Both the position numbers and the translations under genes were made by a program. The notes beneath the pieces were generated by a model, which ran no database searches, had not been told where the DNA came from, and worked only from the letters and a program-made list of their open reading frames with translations. A DNA stretch of 64,000 bases from Undaria pinnatifida (Eukaryota; Sar; Phaeophyceae; Laminariales; Alariaceae): positions 4,059,655 to 4,123,654 of the forward strand of contig JABAKD010000005.1 in NCBI GenBank assembly GCA_012845835.1. The letters are read 5' to 3'. Positions 10,415 through 20,829 of this stretch are shown one piece after another. Numbering within the stretch: the stretch's first letter is position 1; each line of letters starts with the position of its first letter.

Positions 10415-10860
10415 GTGCGGTCGCGATGGGGCGCAGAATGTTTCAGAAGTATCACATTGTTTTGTCTGTTGAATAGCAGTACGTATATGCTCTATAAAAA
10501 TTGCTGTGCAGTGTCACTGGATAATCTTGCTGGTACCTCGCTCACGCGGTTGGTTGCGATGGGGCGCAGATTAATATGTTCACAATGTTTCCTAACTGAA
10601 CAGCACTATAAAAACAAAACTGGCATACGCTAAAAGAAAAGCAGGATCGATTAATCTCGGCCCGTATGGCAGCGGAGCAGGTACACATGCATGCATACAT
10701 GTGATGTCGACATCGTGGCAAGACGACCATGGAATTGCAGTACGATTGCATTTCTTCATATGGTTTATTACCTTGTCTTGGTAATGGTTGTCAGACAGGA
10801 AATATAAGTATTATTGCGGACACCCCTTGCGCGGTTGTGATGGGGCGCAAAAATATTTGA
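10415..10860 (+). repeat. Recurring GATGGGGCGCAGA block
   Basis: GCGGT...GCGATGGGGCGCAGA occurs near 10420, 10550 and 10840, each followed by AT-rich sequence. I see no gene in 9615-11230. Confidence 0.4.
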
Positions 10861-11250
10861 TATTCTGAATCGAATTGACTGACTCCTTCGACGAAACACC
10901 AGTTCGCAAACAAGGCAGTGGTAACAATCGAGCAATTCGCCTGACAAGCAAAGGAGTACATACATGAATATGATATGCGTGTGTGCCCATGCTGGCTGCT
11001 CGAGCGAAAATAACCAAAAGTACGCTTGTTTCCGCACATACAGTGATGGCGAGTCACCCTGGCTCCACTCCACAGGCGAAGTTCCTGGTTTCTAAGGCGA
11101 AGTTGTGGCCCCCTGCAAAGTTATGGTCGGTCTTTTACAACTTTCACTCACTATGAATGCTGGCCTTGTATCACGTTCGCGGATTAATTTGTTTCTCGAA
11201 AAGCGGTCCAATTTCGACTCAAGGATACGGTGTGGCCAGAGACGACCACG

Positions 11251-12530
11251 ATGACCGGCAAGTCAAGTGGTGCTAGCAGCCGGGCGGATGGTGCTGGCAG
11301 CAACGCGGGCGAACGTTCAGTCCGTCAAGCTGAATACGCTGTGCACCGCGAGGCGGTTAACGATCGGCTTGACGCGATCGAGGCCGGTGCGGCCGAGTAC
11401 GGGGGGGTGGCTCGAAAAGATTGAGGACAGTACCGCCGAGAACGGGGGGCGGCTCGAAAAGATTGAGGACATGCTCTGGCACCTCCAGAACGTTCTGGAT
11501 GACATCCTAGCCAACCAAGACGCTGACGAGCCGAACAGTGACGAGGGACAGCATAACGGTGCGGCTTCCGCTCGCGGTAGCATGTCAGATAAGTTGTGGC
11601 TGAAGGAGAGGATCACGGCTTGGAAAAACTCCAACCTTCGAGCCGTTTGGATACTTTGTGGTGAGAAGCCAAAGGGGTGTGAATTGTCGAGGGTCCAGCT
11701 GCAAGGGGTATTCGAGAATACCGCCCGGGCATCTTCTGCAGTAGTGGAACAGGTCAACCTTTTAGCGGGGCATGATGTCACCGCGTTTACGCGGCGTGGG
11801 GCGGAACCGAGCACTGCCGGCACCATCGACATCGAAAAGCAGTTCGCCATTTTGGCGAAGGTGTTGTTTCTCGTCATCAGGCGGGACAATACTTCGGTGG
11901 GGGGAAAGGCGCGGGTGGAGCTACGCGCGGCATTCCAGGACGGTGTCGACATGGTGGCATCACACGGCGAAGCTAACCACCATTCGATTTAGATGCCGGT
12001 CCACAAGGTGAGGATAGCCCGCTTCATCAACGAAGATCCAGAGGATTGGTCGACCATGGTTCACGACGCAGCTCTCTCCACTAAGTTTAACTGGCACGAG
12101 CCGGCGGGGATCTACGAATTGCCAGGAGCGGTAGTTCCTACCTGGGCGAAGATTGACGTCTATGTTGACGCTGGTGGCTGGAGCACGTCGACATTCACAA
12201 GGAACCGGTCGCACCTCGTGAAAAAGGAGGGCGTGCGGTCAAGTGTGCGCGCAAGGATGAAGACTCCGCTCAGCTTCCGTGCTTCGGTTGGGCCTCCCGG
12301 GGGGAATGCCGGTTCAAGCGAAAGAGAGATCCGTGCAAGTACCGCCACGATCCGACCGGCAAGTCCCGGGAACAGAAGGAAAGTGGAGGAGGCGCCAATG
12401 GGGCCGCACACAAGAAACCCAAGGCTGGTGTTCGCACGGTACCGAGCGCTTTCGCGTCGGGAGATGGAGACGGGAGCGGAAAAGGTGGAAGCCCCGCTAA
12501 ATCGCCCAAGAGTGACGACGGATAGGGGTG
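11251..12530 (+). pseudogene. Gag-like gene of a tyrosine-recombinase element, broken
   Basis: The reading starts MTGKSSGASSRADGAG and runs into a coiled-coil segment with LEKIEDMLWHLQNVL. The frame changes at the seven-base G-run near 11400-11407. It continues as a globular gag-like region (LWLKERITAWKN, then VIRRDN), meets a TAG at 11990 and resumes MPVHKVRIARFINEDPEDW. After a further frame change near 12240 a Cys-rich segment at about 12270-12345 reads CFGWASRGEC, then CKYRHD, a CCCH-type zinc knuckle. At least three lesions, so not functional. CCCH gag proteins are known from YR retrotransposons in stramenopiles; assignment here is by resemblance. Confidence 0.55.
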
Positions 12531-12619
12531 CGGGCTCCGTTTGCTGGCGGGGCCAACTTTGGTGACCGAACGAGCTGGGGATTCAGCGGATGACGTGCAG
12601 TTTGTACGGCCGAGGTTGG

Positions 12620-13640
12620 GGTCGTTTTCTCAACCAGGAGCAGAACTTGGGGCAAGCGGGTGAAGATCTTTGTACAGGAGCTTTGGGCACCAGTACCTCC
12701 GTCGATCAGTTCCGAGATCGTCTGAAAGAACTTACGCGTCGGGTTTCTGCTCTTGGTGCACTGTTCGTGGGTCAACCGCGCACAGGACCGGTATCTGCGA
12801 CCATGTGAGTCGGAGGAGGCAAAAGTGTGGGCTTTGATTGGTTTCACTGCTTGGTGTTGTGCGCTACAAGACAGTCAAGCCGGATCTATTTCGAGTAAGC
12901 TAGCTGCGATTCAACATATCCACCGGGTTGATGTTGGCATTGAGCTGTCGATCCCGTCGCCGTTGATTAAGCGTGTATTGCAAGGTATCTCACGATCGCA
13001 TACATTGGCAGGAACACGGCCACGGGTTCGGCTCCCTATAAGCCAAGTGGTATTTGCCAATGGCTCAGGTGTGGTGAATCCAGTGCATTATCTCGAGCGA
13101 AGTTACGTTACGTTTTTTTTTTCTGGCGACAGACTGTTGAGGTGTCTTCAATGGAGTGATGCCAATCGGGTTGAGGTGCGATTCCGCGGCCATAAAGGCG
13201 AGCGGGCTCAAGTTGGTAGCGTCATTGTGCGTACCCGGAGCGAGGTTCGTGGCCCGTGTTTTGAGTGGGGTGAAGGTGGTGGAGCCGTTGCTCTTATGGT
13301 AGCACTACTGTCATGTTTTGCAGCTCTACCTGAACACGCGCCACATTTCTCGTATCGTTCAGGGAGGCAAGTACGAGTGTGGGGATATGATCAGGCGTTA
13401 TGAGCGTCGAGAGAAATGGTTGAAAAGTCGGGGCGAAAACCCGAAGATTACGCTCTGCACTCGCTGAGGATAGGAAGTGCCTCGATGCTTGCGGGTAGAG
13501 GTGACGTATCGGAACGAGTTATGCAGCGAGAAGGAAGGTGGAAGCCCGATGCGTATAAGGTGCACACCCTGAATAATGCGGACGATGCGCGACAGGTGTC
13601 CCGTAAACTAGCAGCTGGCAAAGGCTTGCAAAGACAGCCA
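12620..13640 (+). pseudogene. Tyrosine recombinase of a DIRS/Ngaro/Crypton-type element, broken
   Basis: Frames run KLAAIQHIHR, then SPLIKRVLQGISRSHTLAGT, VRFRGHKGE, EGGGAVALM, YRSGR..VWGYDQAL, TGA at 13401, then HSLRIGSASMLAGRG and REGRWKPDAYK. HSLR is the H-x-x-R box and GRW supplies the second basic/aromatic position. In relatives I recall, the nucleophilic tyrosine lies about eight residues after that tryptophan; here that position is histidine (KVHT), so the enzyme is probably dead apart from the stop codon. No reverse transcriptase lies between gag and this gene, which suggests a Crypton or a deleted YR retrotransposon. Confidence 0.7.
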
Positions 13641-13924
13641 GGTCGAGATACTGTAGACTATGGGGTAAACTGTAGAAGAAGTCTCGGAGTAGCCCCGGTT
13701 GTGGAGGAGTCAATGGTGTTGGATCATTCGGTGTCTCTAGTCGTCCCAGAATTCGCACAGTAGAACCCAGACAGTGGAGAGAGGGAGATATATGTGTTTA
13801 TGAGCAAAGACATGTGGGTATGAGACAGAGTTGGATACTGTGGTAGACATGTCAGCCAGCTGCTCTCCCTCCCAAGCCACAGAAAATGATAATATACAAG
13901 GCAATTCGAAAGATATACTCAGGA

Positions 13925-14155
13925 TACAACAAGCCAGCGATTTTCTTTAACGAACGTTTCATGGCTGCTTAACACAAGGAAGGATACAATTGAAAACAAA
14001 GCATCCATGTACTTTCTTGTGTGCAAAGGCCTATCAATCGATGACGTCGGGGTGTCGAGGGACACCGCATTTCAGGAGATACGACCGGGAGCTGGTTTTG
14101 AAACCGACGATTTTCGTTCAAGAAAATTTCGGGGGGGCTACTGTAGTAGAACGAC
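13925..14155 (+). mobile_element. MITE-2 copy, left end eroded
   Basis: AACGAACGTTTCATGGCTGC, CAATCGATGACGTCGGGGTG, TTCAGGAGATACGACCGGGA and GGGGGGGCTACTGTAGTAGA are the family blocks in order. The left TIR is gone. Confidence 0.65.
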
Positions 14156-15018
14156 TCACATACGCATAACTTAAGAAGAGTCTTCTACAACAGGGCGAGA
14201 TAGGCTACTTCGTGCTGTTTAAGCTTGCGATATGAATCCCCAACTAACTCATAATTGTAAAAGCTACACTTCGCGCCCCAAAACAACACCGCCTCCGTAT
14301 ATATTACAAGGGCTTCGCTCGCGGGCGGCTGGGCGCCGCCCGCTACGCTTGCGGAAGGAGGAATAGACATTCAGTAGAAAGGCGGAAAATAAGCACAAAT
14401 GGCGCAACTGGCGACTTGAAAATGCCAAGAGGTCCATATATAGTACAACGGTACAGGATAGAGACGATTATGATTATGAGTTTGTTATTATCATCCATTC
14501 GCCCAATCCATGATGGGCAAGTCGGAGGACTTCCTTGGCATATCCTTCCACCTCTCAGGTAGCGCCTATGTAGGTCCTGTACACTTCAATAGCTCTCTCT
14601 CTAAGTCGATCATCAACAATAAATTATCGCAGTGCATAAACATCAGGCACGCGCTTGTCAAGGATAGAGACAGGAAAACTACAACTTAAGATGTAAAGGA
14701 GCGCAGTGCCAAAAAAAACATGCTGGAAGCAGGAACTTGAACGCACACACCGCAAACATGTGAAGTACATTTGTATTCCTGAAAGACGAAGAGCACGCAT
14801 TTAGGCATAGTTCTCAAAAAACGATGCTGGTATAATAAACCACAACTTAATGTTCTATAAAGAACGTGCTGTCAACATTGCTTCCGAAGGAGCATGCAGG
14901 CTTGCTTGGACTCTTCCTCCTCAGCGGAGGTACCCAGCACCTTGCACTCTTGTTTTTTGTCGATGGTCTTGTGGATCTGTCCACAAACGTTGAAGCAGGG
15001 CGGGAGAACGTCGGTAAG
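14156..15018. other. Stretch without a recognisable gene
   Basis: No exon with splice signals or known repeat family was seen, apart from a GC-rich inverted word near 14322-14340 (GGGCGGCTGGGCGCCGCCC). Confidence 0.35.
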
Positions 15019-15390
15019 TGTCAAGGAATTAGTGGGGTATTAGTCCGTTTGACCACTTGCACAGGTTAACCAATAGCTTACCCAAACTAAGCCTTATAAC
15101 ACTCTCCCCCCCTTAAACGGCGGGATAGAAGGTCGGCCGTATATACGGGCGGACCTGTCATTTATCCAAGCCGTTTCATTTCCTGGGTAAGCCGGGGAGA
15201 GTATTTTTCAAGTTCGCCATGGGAAAATCTGAAAAAGTTTATTATGGTGGATGTGGGGATCGAACCCACGACCCAAAAACCCATGGTCTGTCGACGACGC
15301 CATTTGTTAAGGTATTAGTGGGGTACTTTTAGTCCGTTTGACCACTTGCACAGGTTAACCAATAGCTTACCCAAACTAAGCCTTATAACA
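15019..15390 (-). mobile_element. TRIM: miniature LTR retrotransposon
   Basis: Two direct repeats of 86 and 83 bp (15305-15390, 15019-15101) have TGTTA...TAACA borders on the minus strand. Read 5' to 3' on the minus strand: LTR, then the primer-binding site AATGGCGTCGTCGACAG, a 190 bp interior, the polypurine tract AAGGGGGGGAGAG and the second LTR. TAAG flanks both sides (15015-15018, 15391-15394) and looks like a 4 bp target duplication. There is no coding capacity. Size, termini, PBS, PPT and TSD match the terminal-repeat-in-miniature class described in plants. Confidence 0.8.
15235..15300 (-). other. tRNA-like segment inside the TRIM
   Basis: The minus strand reads TGGCGTCGTCGACAG (A-box-like) and later GTGGGTTCGATCCCCAC, a perfect T-arm with B-box. 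The anticodon stem does not pair well, so this is not called a tRNA gene. It may be captured tRNA sequence. Confidence 0.4.
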
Positions 15391-15626
15391 TAAGTATGTG
15401 TAAAAAAGTATTCGTACTTCTCTCCAGCAGACGTCGTAACCATCCAAATTATTGGAGCTCCTTACGCTGTTAGTAATTGTTGTGGTATTGTTGTACTTGC
15501 TCTTGGTACTTGGAAAAAGAGCCGCACTTCATAGACTATATCCGCACGCCATCCCCTAGTCTTGAGCAAGAGACATGGATGTCTCGACTCGTGACACACA
15601 GGACGCAAGATAAGAGTAGAACGTAC

Positions 15627-15794
15627 CTCGATGTCGAACGCCCTCGTGGCACCGTGGGAATGGAATGCGGGATGTATATCGAGCAAGTGGTCGCCTGCCT
15701 TCTTCAGGAGGTCACCGACCTTGATGTCGCCGGTGCACTTCGTGTTTATGTCCTCGCCGACTTGGCGGCCCTCGGCGGCTGCTTCGCAGGGATT
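15627..15794 (-). CDS. Exon-like block, copy 1, unknown protein
   Basis: On the minus strand an acceptor GTTGTCATTTGCAG precedes a 56-codon phase 0-0 open block that starts NPCEAAAEGRQVGED and includes GDLLKKAGDHLLDIHPAF; it ends GACATCGAG with donor GTACGT. The plus strand is also open here (128 codons from 15477), but only the minus reading has good splice signals. I do not recognise the protein and found no partner exons with certainty. Confidence 0.45.
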
Positions 15795-16556
15795 CTGCAA
15801 ATGACAACAACGGATGGGAATACCTTGCGTTCAGTGAATGTTCAAAATAGTAAGGCCACGTAGCTGTCGTCGATTTCCAAAGTTGGAAAGGAAGTCGTAC
15901 AATTTAACACTGCTGTTGTAATGAAAGCGGTCGTTTATGGGCAAAGCCCTGCCTGGTACCACAACGTTGCTAACACCTATGAAACCACCACTGGGACAGG
16001 AACGAACGGGATTCACAGTCGCAACTGGTAAGCGTAAGCCCCGGTATATTGCTATATAAGGCCTACCGGCGGAATACCGACAACGAAGGGTAAGAGACAG
16101 TACCTGCTGTATATATTGTTCGGTACTACTCTATTACTGCTGCTATCAACACTATTACGACCGACGTGTACTGCGATTCCTGAAGAGGTTGCGCACCCTA
16201 CTTGTACTCGTTAATACAAAGAGTTCATGTGGTTGTATGAAAAATGAGTAACAGTAGTAGTACACCGCGTCACTACATGAACAACTCGCTAACCCCAATC
16301 ACGGGACTGCTCTCCAGCATCACCCAGGTTAACTTCAGCTTCTGTTTACTGCTATATATCAACCTCCAGTGTGTACTGCTATTGGAGCTCCTTTCGCTGT
16401 TAGTAATTGTTGTGGTATTGTTGTACTTGCTCTTGGTACTTGGAAAAAGAGCCGCACTTCATAGACTATATCCGCACGCCATCCCCTAGTCTTGAGCAAG
16501 AGACATGGATGTCTCGACTCGTGACACACAGGACGCAAGATAAGAGTGGAACGTAC

Positions 16557-16724
16557 CTCGATGTCGAACGCCCTCGTGGCACCGTGGGAATGGAATGCGG
16601 GATGTATATCGAGCAAGTGGTCGCCTGCCTTCTTCAGGAGGTCACCGACCTTGATGTCGCCGGTGCACTTCGTGTTTATGTCCTCGCCGACTTGGCGGCC
16701 CTCGGCGGCTGCTTCGCAGGGATT
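16557..16724 (-). CDS. Exon-like block, copy 2, unknown protein
   Basis: Identical over its 168 bp to 15627-15794 as far as I can read, while the surrounding unit has several differences. At 168 nt and phase 0 at both ends, a second copy would insert 56 residues without changing frame. Confidence 0.45.
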
Positions 16725-17429
16725 CTGCAAACGACAACAACGGATGGGAATACCTTGCGTTCAGTGAATGTTCAAAATAGTAAGGCCACGTAGCTGTCGT
16801 CGATTTCCATAGTTGGAAAGGAAGTCGTACAATTTAACACTGCTGTTGTAATGAAAGCGGTCGTTTATGGGCAAAGCCCTGCCTGGTACCACAACGTTGC
16901 TAACACCTATGAAACCACCACTGGGACAGGAACGAACGGGATTCACAGTCGCAACTGGTAAGCGTAAGCCCCGGTATACTGCTATATAAGGCCTACCGGC
17001 GGAATACCGACAACGAAGGGTAAGAGACAGTACCTGCTATATATATTGTTCGGTACTACTCTATTACTGCTGCTATCAACACTATTACGACCGACGTGTA
17101 CTGCGATTCCTGAAGAGGTTGCGCACCCTACTTGTACTCGTTAATACAAAGAGTTCATGTGGTTGTATGAAAAAAGAGTAACAGTAGTAGTACACCGCGT
17201 CACTACATGAACAACTCGCTAACCCCAATCACGGGACTGCTCTCCAGCATCACCCAGGTTAACTTCAGCTTCTGTTTACTGCTATATATCAACCTCCAGT
17301 GTGTACTGCGACTGGTGCTGAGGTATCATGCTGCTGTGTTATTTATTACTGCATGGACCATTTTTACAACCCTGGCTGACCCCCGTGATGAGACTTGCCC
17401 GTTTTCATTGCGTCTTACATGTATAGATA

Positions 17430-17765
17430 CCACGTAGTCGTAGTCGTACATCCAAAACGTGTGTTTATATCACAGCACAAAGCGTCACTGCATGAACCAC
17501 TTGTTCAACCCCCGCTTACCCCGATGACGGGACTGCCCCGTACTCGTAGTCGTACATACATGAAGTAAGTGTGTTTGGCTGTACGTATGAAAAAGAAATC
17601 GCATCACACAGCGTCACTGCAAAGGTCTACTCGTAGACCTGAGTACTTGTACAATTCCCGCTTACACCGCGATGACGGGACTGCCCCGTACACGTATCAT
17701 ACTCGTACATGCAAAAGTGTGTTTGTACGCATGAAAAAGAAATCACAGCACAACAACAGAAATGT
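17430..17765 (+). repeat. Degenerate tandem repeat, 130-150 bp unit
   Basis: GATGACGGGACTGCCCCGTA, then CTCGTACATGCAAAAGTGTG and CAGCGTCACTGCATGAAC recur about three times. Related words occur near the end of each 930 bp unit (GCGTCACTACATGAACAAC). Confidence 0.5.
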
Positions 17766-17846
17766 AACTCACGTTTCGTCAAGCTCTCAGCTCCTTCGTT
17801 AGGGACGCCGATCGAAGGTGAATCACAGGTGTCCGCGTCACACCAG

Positions 17847-18155
17847 TCACACACACGAGGGTTGTCGCCGCTTCCCCAGTGCTTGGTTATGAAAAGCTTG
17901 GCACGTGGAAGGCTCGTCACTCCTGCAGGTGTCGCAGACAGCGTACTGGGAACTCCTGTTTCTCCTATTTCGTGCGATGAGGAAGCCGTCACAACCCTTG
18001 CTCGGGCACGGCCAATCAGGATTGCCAGAAGAAGCTGAGTCCCGTTCTTGCCCGACCAGCTTCCACACGCCTGATCCTGAACCTCCACCACCCCCACTGT
18101 TGGCGGAGCCTCCTCCCGCACTAGCCTTGGTCCGCTTCGCAAATTTCAACTTCAA
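17847..18155 (-). CDS. Possible exon with Cys-rich, zinc-ribbon-like motif
   Basis: A 102-codon open frame has a Gly/Ser-rich start, then PDWPCPSKGCDGFLI and YAVCDTCRSDEPSTC, spacing that could bind zinc. It lies upstream, in minus orientation, of the duplicated exon-like block, so could belong to the same gene. No confident splice sites were chosen, and an overlapping frame is open too. Confidence 0.25.
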   Translation of the reverse strand: MKLKFAKRTKASAGGGSANSGGGGGSGSGVWKLVGQERDSASSGNPDWPCPSKGCDGFLIARNRRNRSSQYAVCDTCRSDEPSTCQAFHNQALGKRRQPSCV

Positions 18156-18702
18156 ATTGTTATTTATCCGGCAAATTTCAAATTCAAATTGTTTGCAGCC
18201 GTCAACGGGAATTCCCTCTCAACAGCCAGCAATTGGCCAACTTCAAATAAAAGTACAAAAAAGAAGTAACTGTTGCTGAAAAAGCAAAATAAAAATATCA
18301 GAAAGCAGTAAAGATCAGAGAATGAGAGCTAAAAAGTAAGTAAGAATGAGACTAGGGAAAGCAAGGAAGGCAAGGAACTTCGGGACGGTTCTTTTTCCCA
18401 GCAACTAATTTTCTTTTCGGCAATTACGTGCTGAGAAGGGCTGAGAGGGGGGAGGATATGCCGAGCGAGACGTCCGAAGGGGGCGAGGTCTAGGTATATA
18501 GTTGTATATAAAAAAAATATTACTCCAGTATTTTTTTTGTTTCCCGTGTGTGTGAGGTAAAAGAATCGATCGTGCGAGTGTGGCTGAAACCCCGTAGTGT
18601 AATGAGCCACCCCACGGTACAGGGATGGGTGCAGCATGTTTCAACACTAGGACGAGCTAGCCCAATATCTCACCCCAACCATGAACAATACCAGCCATTT
18701 AC

Positions 18703-19826
18703 ATGGATAGCGGGTTGTCGTTCGATGCCTCTTCGGGAGTGTACGGGGGGGAGGACTTGGCCCTTGCGGTTGGAAGTGGCAAGCTCAAGGGTGGGAGCAG
18801 TAGTGTTTTGGGGGGAGAGGTTAAGAGGGTAGAGCCACAGAGAGAGCGAGACGGCGGGGACTCTTTCCTTGCCACGGCCGATAGCATTAAGCAGCAATAC
18901 CGCACAGCCTTCTGCGCGTTGAAACATACACGCAGCAGTTACAAATCAGCCATTTATATGGATAGCGGGTTGTCGTTCGATGCCTCTTCGGGAGTGTATG
19001 GGGGGGAGGACTTGGCCCTTGCGGTTGGAAGTGGCAAGCTCAAGGGTGGGAGAGGCAGTGTTTTTGGGGAGGGGGTGAAGAGGGCAGGATCACAGAGAGA
19101 AGGAGACGGGGGGAATTCTGTCCCTGCCACGACCGACAGCGCCAGCCAGCAATACCGCACAGCCTTTTGCGCGTTGAAACATACACGCAGCAGTTACAAA
19201 CCAGCCATTTATATGGATAGCGGGTTGTCGTTCGATGCCTCTTCGGAAGTGTATGAGGGGGAGGACTTGGCCCTTGCGGTTGGAAGTGGCAAGGATAGGG
19301 GTGGGAGCAGTAGTGTTTTTGGGGAGGGGGTGAAGAGGGCAGGGTCACAGAGAGAGCGAGACGGCGGGAATTCTGTCCCTGCCACGACCGACGGCATCAG
19401 CCAGCAACACCGCACAGCCTTCTGCGCGTTGAAACACACACGCAGCAGTTGCAAACTAGCCATTTATTATGTGGACAGCGGGTTGTCATTCGATGCCTCT
19501 TCGGGAGTGTATGGGGGGGAGGACTTGGCCCTTGCGGTTGGAAGTGGCAAGGATAGGGGTGGGAGCAGTAGTGTTTTGGGGGGAGGGGTGAAGAGGGTAG
19601 GGCCACAGAGAGAGCGAGACGGCGGGGACTCTTTCCTTGCCACGGCCGATAGCATTACGCAGCAATACCGCACAGCCTTCTGCGCGTTGAAACATACACG
19701 CAGCAGTTGCAAACTAGCCATTTATTATGTGGACAGCGGGTTGTTGTTGGATGCCTCTTCGGAAGTGTATGGGGGGGAGGACTTGGCCCTTGCGGCTGGA
19801 GGGGGCAGGGCCAGGAAAACAGGGAG
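18703..19826 (+). repeat. In-frame tandem repeat, four and a third units of 255-258 bp
   Basis: Units begin (ATG/GTG)GA.AGCGGGTTG at 18703, 18958, 19213, 19471 and 19729, i.e. 255, 255, 258 and 258 bp; the last is cut at about 80 bp. All lengths are multiples of three, the plus strand is open through all units (18703-20028, 441 codons), and the one length change is a whole TAT codon. Each unit encodes DSGLSFDASS, EDLALAVGSG and QQ.RTAFCALKHTRSS. This could be a repetitive surface protein or a satellite that happens to be open. Confidence 0.75.
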
Positions 19827-20028
19827 GTACATATATATAGTATTCGTGGTTTTTGGTTGTTGGAAACATCGTTTCACGCTTTCATCTGGATGTTGTGGTC
19901 TTTCATCATGTTTATGGTTTTTGACACTCACGCTACATTGTCAGATGGCAAATGAAATAATGACAATAATACCTGGAAGGCGTTCGTTTCGCGCAACCCG
20001 AACAAGGAGGGTCTACGCCCTAGACTAA
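18703..20028 (+). CDS. Hypothetical repeat protein or spurious ORF
   Basis: 441 codons, start and stop as given; residues 1-375 are the tandem unit described for 18703-19826. There is no signal peptide or known domain. The unit contains no stop over more than 1.1 kb despite many substitutions between units. A donor-like AG|GTACAT near 19826 would end the repeat part as an exon. Reverse-strand frames are also open within, but not across, units. Confidence 0.3.
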   Translation: MDSGLSFDASSGVYGGEDLALAVGSGKLKGGSSSVLGGEVKRVEPQRERDGGDSFLATADSIKQQYRTAFCALKHTRSSYKSAIYMDSGLSFDASSGVYGGEDLALAVGSGKLKGGRGSVFGEGVKRAGSQREGDGGNSVPATTDSASQQYRTAFCALKHTRSSYKPAIYMDSGLSFDASSEVYEGEDLALAVGSGKDRGGSSSVFGEGVKRAGSQRERDGGNSVPATTDGISQQHRTAFCALKHTRSSCKLAIYYVDSGLSFDASSGVYGGEDLALAVGSGKDRGGSSSVLGGGVKRVGPQRERDGGDSFLATADSITQQYRTAFCALKHTRSSCKLAIYYVDSGLLLDASSEVYGGEDLALAAGGGRARKTGRYIYIVFVVFGCWKHRFTLSSGCCGLSSCLWFLTLTLHCQMANEIMTIIPGRRSFRATRTRRVYALD

Positions 20029-20052
20029 TCCTTAGAAACATTATGTTACAAT

Positions 20053-20327
20053 TAGACTGGTTCTACGATAGCCCACCCCAAAACCAGCGATATTCTTTAA
20101 CAAACGTTTCATGGCTGCTCGACATGTATGATGAGGAAAGGTTGCTATTAGGTCGAAGGTCTCCATAAATTTCCTTGTCTGCAATGAACTATCGAACAGT
20201 GACGTCGGGGTGGCAACGGGCACCACCGTGCACCACCGTATTTCAGGAGGTGCGGCCGGGAGCAGGTTGTCAAAACCGGCGATTTCGTTCAAGAATCGTT
20301 GCGGGGGGCTATCATCGTAGAACGACT
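20053..20327 (+). mobile_element. MITE-2 copy, near full length
   Basis: Left GACTGGTTCTACGATAGCCC, right GGGGGGCTATCATCGTAGAA. The inverted termini share TTCTACGATAGCC. Internal blocks as in 58736-59009. Confidence 0.75.
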
Positions 20328-20397
20328 GAGTGTTACCCGTAAATTTTATTAGACTGACTGTTGTTAGTTCCTCACACGAGGAGCTCAATCAACCATA

Positions 20398-20589
20398 GAG
20401 TCTTACTACGGTAGCCCCCCCAACTTTTCTTTAACGAAATCGACGGTTTCAAAACCAGCGCCCGATCGTATCTCCTGGAATACGGTGTCCCTCGACTCCC
20501 TCCCCGACGTCATCGATCGACAAAACTTTGCACACAAGAAAGTATACTTAGTACGTATGTAAGATACTTTGTTTTCAATAGTTGGTTGT

Positions 20590-20661
<72 letters not shown>

Positions 20662-20664
20662 GGC

Positions 20665-20695
<31 letters not shown>

Positions 20696-20800
20696 GGTGT
20701 TGTTGGTGTTGTTGTTGGTGTTGTTGGTGTTGTTGGTGTTGTTGCTGATGTTGTTGTTCTCACGTTAACTCGCATAATCAAGTCCGTGGTCACAGGACAG
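20398..20800 (-). mobile_element. MITE-2 fragment followed by (GTT)n and a conserved flank
   Basis: Reverse MITE-2 blocks (TTTCTTTAACGAAATCG, TGGAATACGGTG, CCCGACGTCATCG) run to 20560. (GTT)n occupies 20582-20757. After it come CTCACGTTAACTCGCATAAT and CAAGTCCGTGGTCAC, which follow the GTT tract at 26745 as well, and in part at 54617. Confidence 0.65.
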
Positions 20801-20829
20801 GCTCCAGTCACTCTGGAGTGAGGAAAAGC

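Larger units (their letters stand above)
15451..17310. repeat. 930 bp tandem duplication, two units
   Basis: 15451-16380 and 16381-17310 differ by only a few substitutions. The first and last bases of each unit (TATTGGAGCTCCTT.CGCTG) mark the junction. The near identity implies a recent event (or a mis-joined assembly). Each unit contains an identical 168 bp exon-like block on the minus strand. Confidence 0.85.
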
